The translations under genes and the position numbers were made by a program. A DNA stretch of 64,000 bases from Planctomycetota bacterium (GTDB taxonomy: Bacteria > Planctomycetota > UBA1135 > GCA-002686595). Within the stretch, counting starts at the first letter, position 1, and each line of letters starts with the position of its first letter. This document shows positions 27,114 to 35,281 of the stretch, piece after piece. The notes below the pieces were generated by a model. That model was given only the letters and a program-made list of their open reading frames with translations. It had not been told where the DNA came from and made no database searches. The stretch lies in NCBI GenBank assembly GCA_022446815.1, contig JAKVCD010000002.1, positions 1-64,000 on the forward strand. Reading direction: 5' to 3'.

Positions 27114-29009
27114 ATGAGCGAAAGAGACATTGGCGGAATGCGAGGAGGGGCGCCTTCGCGGCAATCAGACCGCGTGGAGCCTCGTGCCGATGCCCAGAGA
27201 GGAGGATGGTCACAGCTTGAAACGCTGAAGGGCCGGGGAGAGGTCAGCAAGCAGTGGCTCCAGCTTATGGCCTCTATGATTCAAGGCGTCACTCAAGGGC
27301 TTGTCCTATTGCGGGAAGAGCAAGGGGAGGGGTTCCTGCCTGCCGCGGTTTGGCCTGAAGGTGTCGGCAAACTGGACAACCTTGGCCGGGCAGCCCAGAA
27401 GGGACTGCAAGCAGGGCAAGCGGTTCTCATCGCCGGAGAGGAAGGAGAGGGTGGATCAAGGCCGCGAGTCGCACACCCTCTAATGACTGATGGGAATGCC
27501 TGGGGCGTGGTCGTCCTGGAGGTTGAGTCGCGTTCAGAGGATCGTCTCAGGACTGTCATGCGAGGCCTTCAGGCGAGCAGCGGCTGGCTTAGGCAGTTGG
27601 ACCCTCATCGGAAGGCCGTGACAGCTGACGAGGGTGATGAGGGGGCGCGTGTTGTTCTCGAATGCATTGCGGTATTAGCTGAGAAAGACAAGTTCAAAGC
27701 CCAAGCGCTTTCTTTGGCGGTACGCCTAGAGAAAGAGCTCCGATGTGAGAGGGTCAGCCTTGGCGTGATGAAGAGACGCCGAGTGACCGCCGTTGCGGTC
27801 TCGACGAGTCCGCAGTTTGTCCAAAAGACAAATCTGGTCAGGTCCATCGAGAGCGCGATGGAGGAGGCGTGTGACCAAGAGACAACAGTGCAGCACCCTG
27901 TGCCAGAGGACGCCCCCTTCGTCGCTACCATTGCGCACCGCTCCCACGCGAGGGCCTATGGTCATCGCTCGATACTGAGCGTCCCGTTCGATAGATCGGG
28001 AGAGATCGTTGGGGCGATCACATTGGAACGGCCAGAGGGACACCCATTCACTGAGACCGAGGTGCTCGCGGTCGAGGCTGTCGCAGCGTTAGCTGGGCCG
28101 CAATTAGATCTCGCTATGCGTGAGGATCGCTGGATCGGGGCCAAGGTCAAGGAGAGCGCGGTAACGAACTTGAGGTCACTCTTCGGCCCTAGGAGGCGGG
28201 CATTGAGGGCCATCCTCGCAGTGCTCATCGGTGGCATTACTTTCACAGCTCTCTGGCAGACTGATTATCGCGTGTCTTCGGATGTCTATCTGGAGCCACA
28301 GCAGCAGTTCTTGGTGTCCACTCCTATACAGGGCTATGTTCTCGACGCGCCGGTTCGAGCGGGGGACCTCGTCAAGGAGGGAGATCTGCTCTATCAGCTT
28401 GACGACAAAGAGCTGAGGCTCGATCGAGATCGACTCTTGGGAGAGGAGTCACAGGCTTCTAAGCGTCATCTACAGGCTTTGGCGGGGGGGAGCTCTGCCG
28501 ATGTGCGAATCCTAGCTGCGCAGTTGGAGCAGCTTCGCGCACAAATTGAACTGGCAGAAGAGCAACTCTCTCGTGTTCGGATTTTGTCGCCGATGGATGG
28601 AGTCGTAGTCAGCGGGGACCTGAGTCAATCCATTGGAGCGCCACTGGAGCGTGGAGAGATCGTCTACACCGTCGCACCTCTAGAAGATTTTCGAGTCGTG
28701 CTTCAGGTCGAGGATGCGGACATCGATGAGTGTGCGGTGGGCCAAAGTGCGACTATCGTTTTGGCGTCCTCGCCCAGTCAGGAGTTGGCGGCTAGGGTCG
28801 ACAAGATCACGCCAGTATCGATCTCAGAAGAGGGGATCACTTACTTCAGGGTCGAGGCGTCTCTAGAGGCGGGTGATCTCGCTGCCTTCCTCAGGCCTGG
28901 AATGGAGGGGGTCGGGAAGATCAGCGTAGGGGAGCGCAGCCTGCTGTGGACCTGGGCGCACAGCACAGTCGATTGGTTCCGCTTGTTCTGGTGGAAGTGG
29001 ACTCCATGA
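27114..29009 (+). CDS. GAF domain-TM-HlyD-like periplasmic adaptor fusion
   Basis: A 631-residue protein. Residues ~1-185 are a poorly defined cytoplasmic region. Residues ~190-335 read as a GAF domain, with SVPFDRSGEIVGAITLERP typical of its end. A single TM segment lies at ~364-383 (AILAVLIGGITFTALW). A HlyD/lipoyl adaptor follows from ~390: GYVLDAPVRAGDLVKEGDLLYQLDD, a short coiled coil, then SPMDGVVVSG and a beta-barrel. The layout puts the GAF sensor in the cytoplasm and the adaptor in the periplasm. HlyD adaptors bridge inner-membrane exporters to TolC channels. A GAF domain here is unusual and could sense a ligand or the export substrate. Its last 4 nt overlap the next gene (ATGA), indicating coupling. 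Confidence 0.85.
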   Translation: MSERDIGGMRGGAPSRQSDRVEPRADAQRGGWSQLETLKGRGEVSKQWLQLMASMIQGVTQGLVLLREEQGEGFLPAAVWPEGVGKLDNLGRAAQKGLQAGQAVLIAGEEGEGGSRPRVAHPLMTDGNAWGVVVLEVESRSEDRLRTVMRGLQASSGWLRQLDPHRKAVTADEGDEGARVVLECIAVLAEKDKFKAQALSLAVRLEKELRCERVSLGVMKRRRVTAVAVSTSPQFVQKTNLVRSIESAMEEACDQETTVQHPVPEDAPFVATIAHRSHARAYGHRSILSVPFDRSGEIVGAITLERPEGHPFTETEVLAVEAVAALAGPQLDLAMREDRWIGAKVKESAVTNLRSLFGPRRRALRAILAVLIGGITFTALWQTDYRVSSDVYLEPQQQFLVSTPIQGYVLDAPVRAGDLVKEGDLLYQLDDKELRLDRDRLLGEESQASKRHLQALAGGSSADVRILAAQLEQLRAQIELAEEQLSRVRILSPMDGVVVSGDLSQSIGAPLERGEIVYTVAPLEDFRVVLQVEDADIDECAVGQSATIVLASSPSQELAARVDKITPVSISEEGITYFRVEASLEAGDLAAFLRPGMEGVGKISVGERSLLWTWAHSTVDWFRLFWWKWTP

Positions 29010-31159
29010 AGAGAGGGGAGAAAAAGGATAGCCCCTACTGGTATCGGGTCTCCGAGATTCGACCTGCGTTACGGGAGCACGCTCAAATCCACCGCCACCG
29101 ATATCGGGGGGAGGTCTGGTATGTCCTTGAAGACCCCACGGCGGAACGCTTTCACAGGTTTAGCCCCGCGATCTACGAGGTCCTCGAACTCTTCGACGGT
29201 GATCACACCGTCTCTGAGATATATGAGCAAGCTGAGGAGATTCTCGGCGAGGAGGCTCCTAGTCAGCAGGAGTTGATTGGGGTGTTGGCACAGCTTCACT
29301 CCGCTGACGCGCTTGAAACGCAGGTCGAACCTGACACGGATGTGTTCTTGGAGCGTATGGCAAAGATGAAGCGGATGAAGCTCATCGGGCAGTTAGCGAA
29401 TCCGTTGTTTCTTAAGATTCCGCTGCTTGATCCTGAGAGAGTGACGGTTTGGGCGATGAGGTTCCTTAAGCCGCTCTTCTCTCGCTGGGGCTTCGGACTT
29501 TGGGCAGCGGTCTCTTGCATCGGCTTTTATCTGACGATGCTCCATTGGGAGGAGCTCTCAGCAGACGTCTTAGATCGTGTCCTGGCTGAAGAGAATCTCG
29601 TCTTGATGTGGTTCGTGTTCCCCGTTGTAAAAGCACTGCACGAGATGGGGCACGCGCTCATGACCAAGGCCTTCGGAGGAGAGTCTCATGAGATGGGGGT
29701 CATGCTCCTGTTGTTGATGCCCTTGCCCTACTTGGACGCCTCCTCTGCCAGTCGCTTTAGGCTCAGGAGAGAGCGGGTCCTCGTTGGCCTTGCAGGGATG
29801 ATGGTTGAGATGCTCCTTGGGACGATCGCGCTGATCGCCTGGGTAAACCTAGAGCCGGGGCTTCCGCGTTCTATCGCTTACAACGTGTTCTTCACTGCAG
29901 GGGTCTCGACGATCATCTTCAACTTGAACCCCCTCTTGCGGTACGACGGATACTACATCTTGGCCGACTTGTTGGAGATCCCGAACCTTAGGGCAAAGTC
30001 GATGAATTACCTGCTCTATCTGATTGAGCGGTACATCTTTCTGGTGCCTGATCGGGAGTCTCCGGCGCATAACGACTCAGAGCGAAACTGGCTCGCGGTT
30101 TATGCGCCTTGCTCGATCTTGTATCGACTCCTCGTGATCTCGGGGATCATTTGGGCGATCGCGACACAGTTTTTCATGATCGGTGTGGTCATTGCGATCA
30201 CTACCACCTTTGCGTGGGCGGTCATCCCGCTCTGGAAAGCTGTTAAGTATCTCCGAACCAGCCCTCGCCTGCGGCAAGCTCGTGCGCGAGCCGTTGGAGT
30301 CGCGAGTGGTTTTGTTGGGTGCCTCGTGCTACTCCCCATGTGGGTGCCTGTCCCGTTGAATTCCATGGCAGAAGGTGTGGTGTGGCTACCAGAAGAGGGC
30401 GTGGTGCGAGTCGATGTTGAGGGATGGGTTGATGAAGAGATCGTCGGGTCTGATGTGAGGGTCGCAAAAGGAGAGCCTGTTATGCGGCTGCGCGACGAGG
30501 TCCTTGAGATGAGCCTCACAGTCGCACGCGCTCGCGAAGAAGAGCTGTTAGCGACCATGCAAGGACACCGACCCACAGACATCGTCTCCATGGAGGTCAC
30601 GAAGGATCAGCTCAAGACTGTGCAGGAGATACTCACAGAGCTAGAGATGGATGAAGAGAGGCTGACCCTCCGTGCGCAATCTGATGGGCTGTTCTTCCTT
30701 ACGCCTGGACCAGAGCACACAGGCCGGTTCGTTCAAAGAGGAGAGGTGCTGGGCACAGTGATGGAGCCTGACCGCTGGCCCGTCCTAGCGCTTGTTCACC
30801 AGGATGAGATCGACCTGATTCGGAGTCGGAGAGGCAAAGTAGAAGTCCGCTTCTCGGATGAGATGGAGGAGGTCTACGCGGCCGTTGTGATTCGCGAAAC
30901 ACCTACGGCGAGCAAGGAGCTCCCAAGTGAGGCCTTCGCTACAGCAGGAGGCGGGGAAGTCGCCTTGGACCCTATGGACTCCTCTGGTCGACAGGCCTTT
31001 GAGAGATGGTTCCGCTTGGAGATGGAGGTCCCTCATAAGGAAGGAGATGTTCGAGTGGGGGGAAGGGTTCATGTGCGGTTTGCTCATGGCTATGAGCCCC
31101 TCGGTAAACGCTGGTATCGCTCTCTTAGGCGCCTGTTCCTCACGGAGTTTGGGCTTTGA
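29006..31159 (+). CDS. PqqD-like / M50 site-2-type metalloprotease / lipoyl-adaptor fusion
   Basis: A 717-residue membrane protein from the ATG at 29006, inside an ATGA overlap. Residues ~25-100 resemble the PqqD winged helix that binds peptide substrates (RFHRFSPAIYEVLELFDG). Several TM segments follow. The zinc site HEMGH is at 212-216 and the second M50 motif NPLLRYDG at 308-315, so the metal ligands look intact. The C-terminal half (~470-717) carries HlyD-like lipoyl halves (GSDVRVAKGEPVMRL; GRFVQRGEVLGTV) flanking a helical hairpin. M50 proteases cut within or near membranes. With a peptide-binding domain and an adaptor domain it could recognise, cleave and hand on the exported protein; that is inference. 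An upstream in-frame ATG at 28946 is rejected because it lies deep in the previous gene. Confidence 0.88.
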   Translation: MKRGEKKDSPYWYRVSEIRPALREHAQIHRHRYRGEVWYVLEDPTAERFHRFSPAIYEVLELFDGDHTVSEIYEQAEEILGEEAPSQQELIGVLAQLHSADALETQVEPDTDVFLERMAKMKRMKLIGQLANPLFLKIPLLDPERVTVWAMRFLKPLFSRWGFGLWAAVSCIGFYLTMLHWEELSADVLDRVLAEENLVLMWFVFPVVKALHEMGHALMTKAFGGESHEMGVMLLLLMPLPYLDASSASRFRLRRERVLVGLAGMMVEMLLGTIALIAWVNLEPGLPRSIAYNVFFTAGVSTIIFNLNPLLRYDGYYILADLLEIPNLRAKSMNYLLYLIERYIFLVPDRESPAHNDSERNWLAVYAPCSILYRLLVISGIIWAIATQFFMIGVVIAITTTFAWAVIPLWKAVKYLRTSPRLRQARARAVGVASGFVGCLVLLPMWVPVPLNSMAEGVVWLPEEGVVRVDVEGWVDEEIVGSDVRVAKGEPVMRLRDEVLEMSLTVARAREEELLATMQGHRPTDIVSMEVTKDQLKTVQEILTELEMDEERLTLRAQSDGLFFLTPGPEHTGRFVQRGEVLGTVMEPDRWPVLALVHQDEIDLIRSRRGKVEVRFSDEMEEVYAAVVIRETPTASKELPSEAFATAGGGEVALDPMDSSGRQAFERWFRLEMEVPHKEGDVRVGGRVHVRFAHGYEPLGKRWYRSLRRLFLTEFGL

Positions 31160-33108
31160 AGAGACCCCGTTCACAGTTTGTCTACAGGCCACGCTTGGGT
31201 CTCGCGAGGGGAGCCTTTGTTGAGCGTCCTATCGAGGAGCGTGGCTCCATGGATGCCCTGCTCTCATCATGGACCCAGAGATTTCGGAGCGCCTCCTGGG
31301 GACGGTTTTGTCGGCCGCTAGAGGAGCTAATTGAGCGAGAGCGGGACTTCTTTAGGGGGAGGGGAGAAGAGTGGCTAGACGCCCACATTCAAACATTGAG
31401 GGGGCAACTCTCCCGGGAAGCGCAGCCCAATCTTGAGCTTATGGCACGTGCTCTGGCCATGGTCTCAGAGATCAGCATGAGGGTGATCGGCCGCCAGCCA
31501 TCCAACGATGACATGCTCGTCGCAGGTGGAATGTTGGCCGGCAAGGTTGTGGCCCATGGACCAGACTGTGATCGTGGATTGAGTCTGTGTCTCGCTGGCG
31601 CTGTGGCCGCTCTCGGCGGGGCTGGGGTGCATGTCGTGAGCCCGAGAGAGCCCAGGGCTGCCTCCCTTTACGAGCGCTTCAAAGCCGTGTTCGATCGACT
31701 TGGGGTGAGCTCCAGCGCGCTCGTTCAAAAGTCTTCTGTTGAAGAGCGGAGATCGACCTGGAGGTCTGAGGTCGTGTTCGCTGGGGTCGCAGCGTTAATG
31801 GATGAGTTCTTGAAGGACAAGCGCTCTGGTCATTCAGAGGGAGGGCGGGCAAGTCGCCTTGTCAGCAGGATCACGGGTGGTGAAGAGGCAGTCTCAGATC
31901 TACGTATGCGAGGCTTGCAGCTAGCCCTCCTCGATGACGCGAGCGGACTCTTGTGTGACTTTGCAACGCGGCCCTTCATCGTTCGCGATAAGGAAGCGAC
32001 AGAAGAGGAACAGCGCGCCCGGGAGTTAGCTTGTCGTTTGGCAGCAGAATTAAAAGAGGGGGTGGATTTTCGATTGAATGGACCAGAACTGCTGGCTGAG
32101 TTGACGCCAGAGGGAGAAGCTCGGCTGGACACGATTCAAGGGGTGGTGAGCGGACCGCTCGCTCGACCGCTCTCACGCCGGCGGCTGATTGAAGACGCTG
32201 TCGTCGCTCAACACCTACTTCAGCGCGACAGACACTATGGAGTGGAGGAAGGGCGGATCGCGTTTCAACTTGAGGGTGACCTCATCACGGGAACTGAGGC
32301 CGCGCCTGATGCGAAGCTCCTCGCCCTCTTGGAGGTCAAGGAGGGGCTTCCTCCCAGCCAGCAAGCAAAGGTAGGCGTGCACGGCACCCTCGGGAGAGTT
32401 TTACGGCGCTACCTTGCCCTCGGGGGATCCACCCCTTCTGCAGCGGGGCTCGTAGGAGAGATCTCTCGTGAGTTTGAGATGCCTGTTGTTCGGATGGAGA
32501 AGGGTCGAACAGCGGCCCAGGAAGACTATGTTTCCCTTTTGAGCTTAGAGGAGAGGAAGGCTTGGATTCTTGATGAGCTCAGCGAGCTCTCCGCTTCTGG
32601 CGATGGAGCGTGGGTGCTTTGCGCCACAGAGGCCTCGAGCGCAGAGGTGCGCGAGTGGGGGGCAGAGCTCGGGGTGGAGTTCAGTGACTGGGACGTCGCG
32701 ACAGCAGACCCCAGAGGTCTGCATCTCGTGACTGCGCAGCTTGGTGGTGAGACTCCATTTCCGGCCGAAGGGTCGGTAGTCGGGCCACCTCTTGTCCTGA
32801 TCTTGGATTGCCTGGACGCTCTGCATCTTGAGCGGCAGTTACTCGATCGCCTCCAGCCAGTGAAGGTGAAGCGAGGGTTTTCCTTTGACGACGAGCTGCT
32901 TGGAAAACTAATGAACGAGAGGGTGATCACCTCCTTGAGATGGGTGTGCGCTCAAGCCCCGATCACTGGCAGGCTCATAGCGAAGGCTTGCCTCCGCTTT
33001 ATTTATTCACGGGCCGAGGCGGCGAGGAGGAGGGCGCGTCGCGCTTATGAAAAGGCAGAAGAAGAAGAGCACCGACAGTTGGCGTTTACGGGACCGCCTT
33101 CAACCTGA
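31156..33108 (+). CDS. SecA-like protein with degenerate ATPase motifs
   Basis: A 650-residue protein starting at a TTG that overlaps the previous stop (TTGA). It follows the SecA motor order. A helical lead-in is followed by MRVIGRQPSNDDMLVAGGMLAGKVVA, which matches SecA's RPxDVQLxGGxxLHxGKIAE. Then come GVHVVSPREPRAASLYERF (SecA GVHVVTVNDYLARRDAEW), a PPXD-like part, a second RecA-like part, and ERQLLDRLQPVKVKRGFSFDDELL (SecA RQLRGRSGRQGDPGSSRFxLSxEDDLL). The key motifs are eroded: the P-loop GEGKT position reads roughly CDRGL, DEVD reads DDAS, and the motif VI arginines are lost. It is probably an inactive SecA-derived scaffold or receptor. An alternative start is the ATG at 31246. Confidence 0.8.
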   Translation: MKRPRSQFVYRPRLGLARGAFVERPIEERGSMDALLSSWTQRFRSASWGRFCRPLEELIERERDFFRGRGEEWLDAHIQTLRGQLSREAQPNLELMARALAMVSEISMRVIGRQPSNDDMLVAGGMLAGKVVAHGPDCDRGLSLCLAGAVAALGGAGVHVVSPREPRAASLYERFKAVFDRLGVSSSALVQKSSVEERRSTWRSEVVFAGVAALMDEFLKDKRSGHSEGGRASRLVSRITGGEEAVSDLRMRGLQLALLDDASGLLCDFATRPFIVRDKEATEEEQRARELACRLAAELKEGVDFRLNGPELLAELTPEGEARLDTIQGVVSGPLARPLSRRRLIEDAVVAQHLLQRDRHYGVEEGRIAFQLEGDLITGTEAAPDAKLLALLEVKEGLPPSQQAKVGVHGTLGRVLRRYLALGGSTPSAAGLVGEISREFEMPVVRMEKGRTAAQEDYVSLLSLEERKAWILDELSELSASGDGAWVLCATEASSAEVREWGAELGVEFSDWDVATADPRGLHLVTAQLGGETPFPAEGSVVGPPLVLILDCLDALHLERQLLDRLQPVKVKRGFSFDDELLGKLMNERVITSLRWVCAQAPITGRLIAKACLRFIYSRAEAARRRARRAYEKAEEEEHRQLAFTGPPST

Positions 33109-33133
33109 TCATTCTCCCGTTAGAGCCGAAGAC

Positions 33134-34009
33134 ATGAGAAAGAAAGCTAAGAGTCCGACCCTTATAGGCTTCCTGCTGTTGATAGCAGCTGGTTTGGTAG
33201 CCGGATCGCATCCTCTCACTGGGGAGTCACGTGACGCATCGCAGGATGGGCGTCTCGTGCCTCCGACCACGCTCGAGGGCCTCATCGAGCCCTGGGAGGA
33301 CCTCTCAATAGGCGTCGGTGTGGAAGGTGTTGTAGGCGAGGTCTACGTCAGGCGAGGACAAGCTGTAAAGAAAGGTGATTTGATCGCCCGCTTGGAATCG
33401 AGCGTAGAAGAGGCGCAGTATGAGTTGGCGCTAGCGACCTCTGAAATGAGGACAGCCCTAGAGGGCGCGCAGGTCAGAGAGCGGATCGCTGGCATTCGAG
33501 CTGAACGACACCGCGAGCTTTACGAGGACGGCGCAGTTACTCGTGAAGAGCTTGAGCAGGCTCTCTCTGAGCACGAGTTGGGAGTTATCGGGGTTCAGGA
33601 TGCAGAGAACAGCCTCCTCCGCACGGCTTTGGACGCGAAGGTGATGAAAGCCATCTTGGACAGGCGAACGGTCAAGAGCCCAGTAGACGGGATCATTGTG
33701 GAGAAGTTTCTCTCTCCTGGAGAGCTAGTGAATCGGGCTGGCTCTGGAGATGTGGTTCGGATCGCACAGGTTGACCCACTCAAGATCGACATCATTGCTC
33801 CGCTCGAGCTCTTCGGAGAGATCAAGCCTGGTCGCCGAGCCCTCGTATATCCAGAGGCGCCCATCGGTGGGACGCATGAAGCCACGGTGACTGTTGTTGA
33901 TCCGATCGTCGACGCCGCATCAGGCACCTTCAGGATCCGCTTGGAGCTACCGAACGAGGACCTTCGCGTGCCGTCTGGGGTTCGATGCAGGGTGCAGTTT
34001 CAGGAGTAG
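33134..34009 (+). CDS. RND/HlyD-type periplasmic adaptor protein
   Basis: A 291-residue protein with an N-terminal membrane anchor or signal (KSPTLIGFLLLIAAGLVAG). The first lipoyl half is EGVVGEVYVRRGQAVKKGDLIARLES, a helical hairpin covers ~85-175, and the second half is VKSPVDGIIVEKFLSPGELV. A beta-barrel and membrane-proximal domain follow. This is the standard membrane-fusion-protein plan, slightly short of the usual ~350-400 residues. The ATG at 33134 is chosen over 33047, which lies inside the SecA-like gene and would add a hydrophilic stretch before the signal. It would pair with the TolC-family protein at 35238-36710. Confidence 0.88.
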   Translation: MRKKAKSPTLIGFLLLIAAGLVAGSHPLTGESRDASQDGRLVPPTTLEGLIEPWEDLSIGVGVEGVVGEVYVRRGQAVKKGDLIARLESSVEEAQYELALATSEMRTALEGAQVRERIAGIRAERHRELYEDGAVTREELEQALSEHELGVIGVQDAENSLLRTALDAKVMKAILDRRTVKSPVDGIIVEKFLSPGELVNRAGSGDVVRIAQVDPLKIDIIAPLELFGEIKPGRRALVYPEAPIGGTHEATVTVVDPIVDAASGTFRIRLELPNEDLRVPSGVRCRVQFQE

Positions 34010-34024
34010 CCTGACCACCGATCC

Positions 34025-35281
34025 ATGCAGATCCTGTTTGTTCACCCCAACTTCCCAGCTCAGTTCGGGCCGGTCGGAGAGCGCCTCAGCAAACGAGAAG
34101 GCGTCCAGTGCGTCTTCGTTTCGAGGAACGCTAGCGGGCAGCAGCGAGGGTTTGATTGCTTGCAATATCAGCTGAGGGGTGGGGCGACGAAGCAAAACCA
34201 CTACTGCTCTAGAACGTTTGAGAATGCGGTCTGGAATACGCACGCTGTATACGAGACCTGTAAGGCTACGAAGGAGCTCTCTCCTGATTTGATCGTCGGG
34301 CACTCTGGCTTCGGTAGCACAGCCATGCTCGCAGAGCTATACGGCGCGCCCATCGTCAACTTCTTTGAGTACTACTACCGCAGCCGTGGAACGGACATGG
34401 ACTTTCGGCCAGAGTTCCCCTCGACCGAGCTCGATAGGCTGCGCGCGCGAATGCGCAACGCGATGATCCTGGTCGACGCCATGACCTGCACTCTGGGTTA
34501 CACGCCTACGCACTTTCAGCGCAATCTATTCCCAGAGACCATCCGTGACTCCTTAGAGGTCGTACACGACGGGATTGAGACGGAAGTCTGGTACCCCAGG
34601 AAGCATGACCGAAGCGTGAATGGGGAGGTGTTTCCTGAGACCACTCGGCTCGTCACTTACGTGGCTCGGGGGTTCGAGACGATGCGGGGTTTTGACCAGT
34701 TTATCAGGGCAGCAAAGATCCTCAGCGATAGGCGTTCAGATGTGGTGTTTCTGGTCGTGGGAAAAGAGGGGACACATTATGGAAACGATAAGAAGCATTT
34801 CGGCGCGGAGGGGATACAGAGGCACCTCTTTAAGGAGACAGGGGCCGATGAGTCACGCTTCCGCTTTCTCGGAACCCTCCCGAGAGAGGAGCTTGCGAAG
34901 GTCTTCTCCATGTCAGATGCCCACCTCTATCTGACGGTCCCATTCGTATTGTCTTGGTCCATGCTGAATGCGATGGCTTGCGGTGCGCCGGTCGTAGGGT
35001 CGGCAACGCCTCCCGTCGAAGAGGTGATCGTGGATGAGCATAATGGTCTCTTGGTGGACTTCCATGACCCCGTGTCGATCGCAGATGGCCTAGAGCGGAC
35101 GCTTGAAGACCAAGAGTTGGCCGCTCAGTTGCGGGGAAACGGTCAAGACACGGTTCGAGAGCGGTATGCCCTAGATGTCACCTTCCCTAAGCTTGAGGCG
35201 CTCTTCGCGCGCGCTATGGGACGTCCCGACTTATCCGCTAGCGGTCGTGCTCTCCCAGCAACACCTCGAGTTGACCCTTAG
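34025..35281 (+). CDS. Family 4-like glycosyltransferase
   Basis: A 418-residue GT-B fold protein without a signal peptide. The N-terminal half starts MQILFVHPNFPAQFGPV. The C-terminal nucleotide-sugar half contains TYVARGFETMRGFDQFI, a strand ending VVGKEG, and MLNAMACGAPVVGSATPPVEEVI. In typical GT4 enzymes the loop before MACG ends in a Glu (EX7E motif); here that position is Asn315, so activity or donor contacts may differ. It lies 15 nt after the adaptor gene, probably in the same operon. It could glycosylate the giant protein or act on a surface glycan; both are inference. Its last 44 nt overlap the 3' end of the TolC-family gene on the other strand. Confidence 0.85.
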   Translation: MQILFVHPNFPAQFGPVGERLSKREGVQCVFVSRNASGQQRGFDCLQYQLRGGATKQNHYCSRTFENAVWNTHAVYETCKATKELSPDLIVGHSGFGSTAMLAELYGAPIVNFFEYYYRSRGTDMDFRPEFPSTELDRLRARMRNAMILVDAMTCTLGYTPTHFQRNLFPETIRDSLEVVHDGIETEVWYPRKHDRSVNGEVFPETTRLVTYVARGFETMRGFDQFIRAAKILSDRRSDVVFLVVGKEGTHYGNDKKHFGAEGIQRHLFKETGADESRFRFLGTLPREELAKVFSMSDAHLYLTVPFVLSWSMLNAMACGAPVVGSATPPVEEVIVDEHNGLLVDFHDPVSIADGLERTLEDQELAAQLRGNGQDTVRERYALDVTFPKLEALFARAMGRPDLSASGRALPATPRVDP

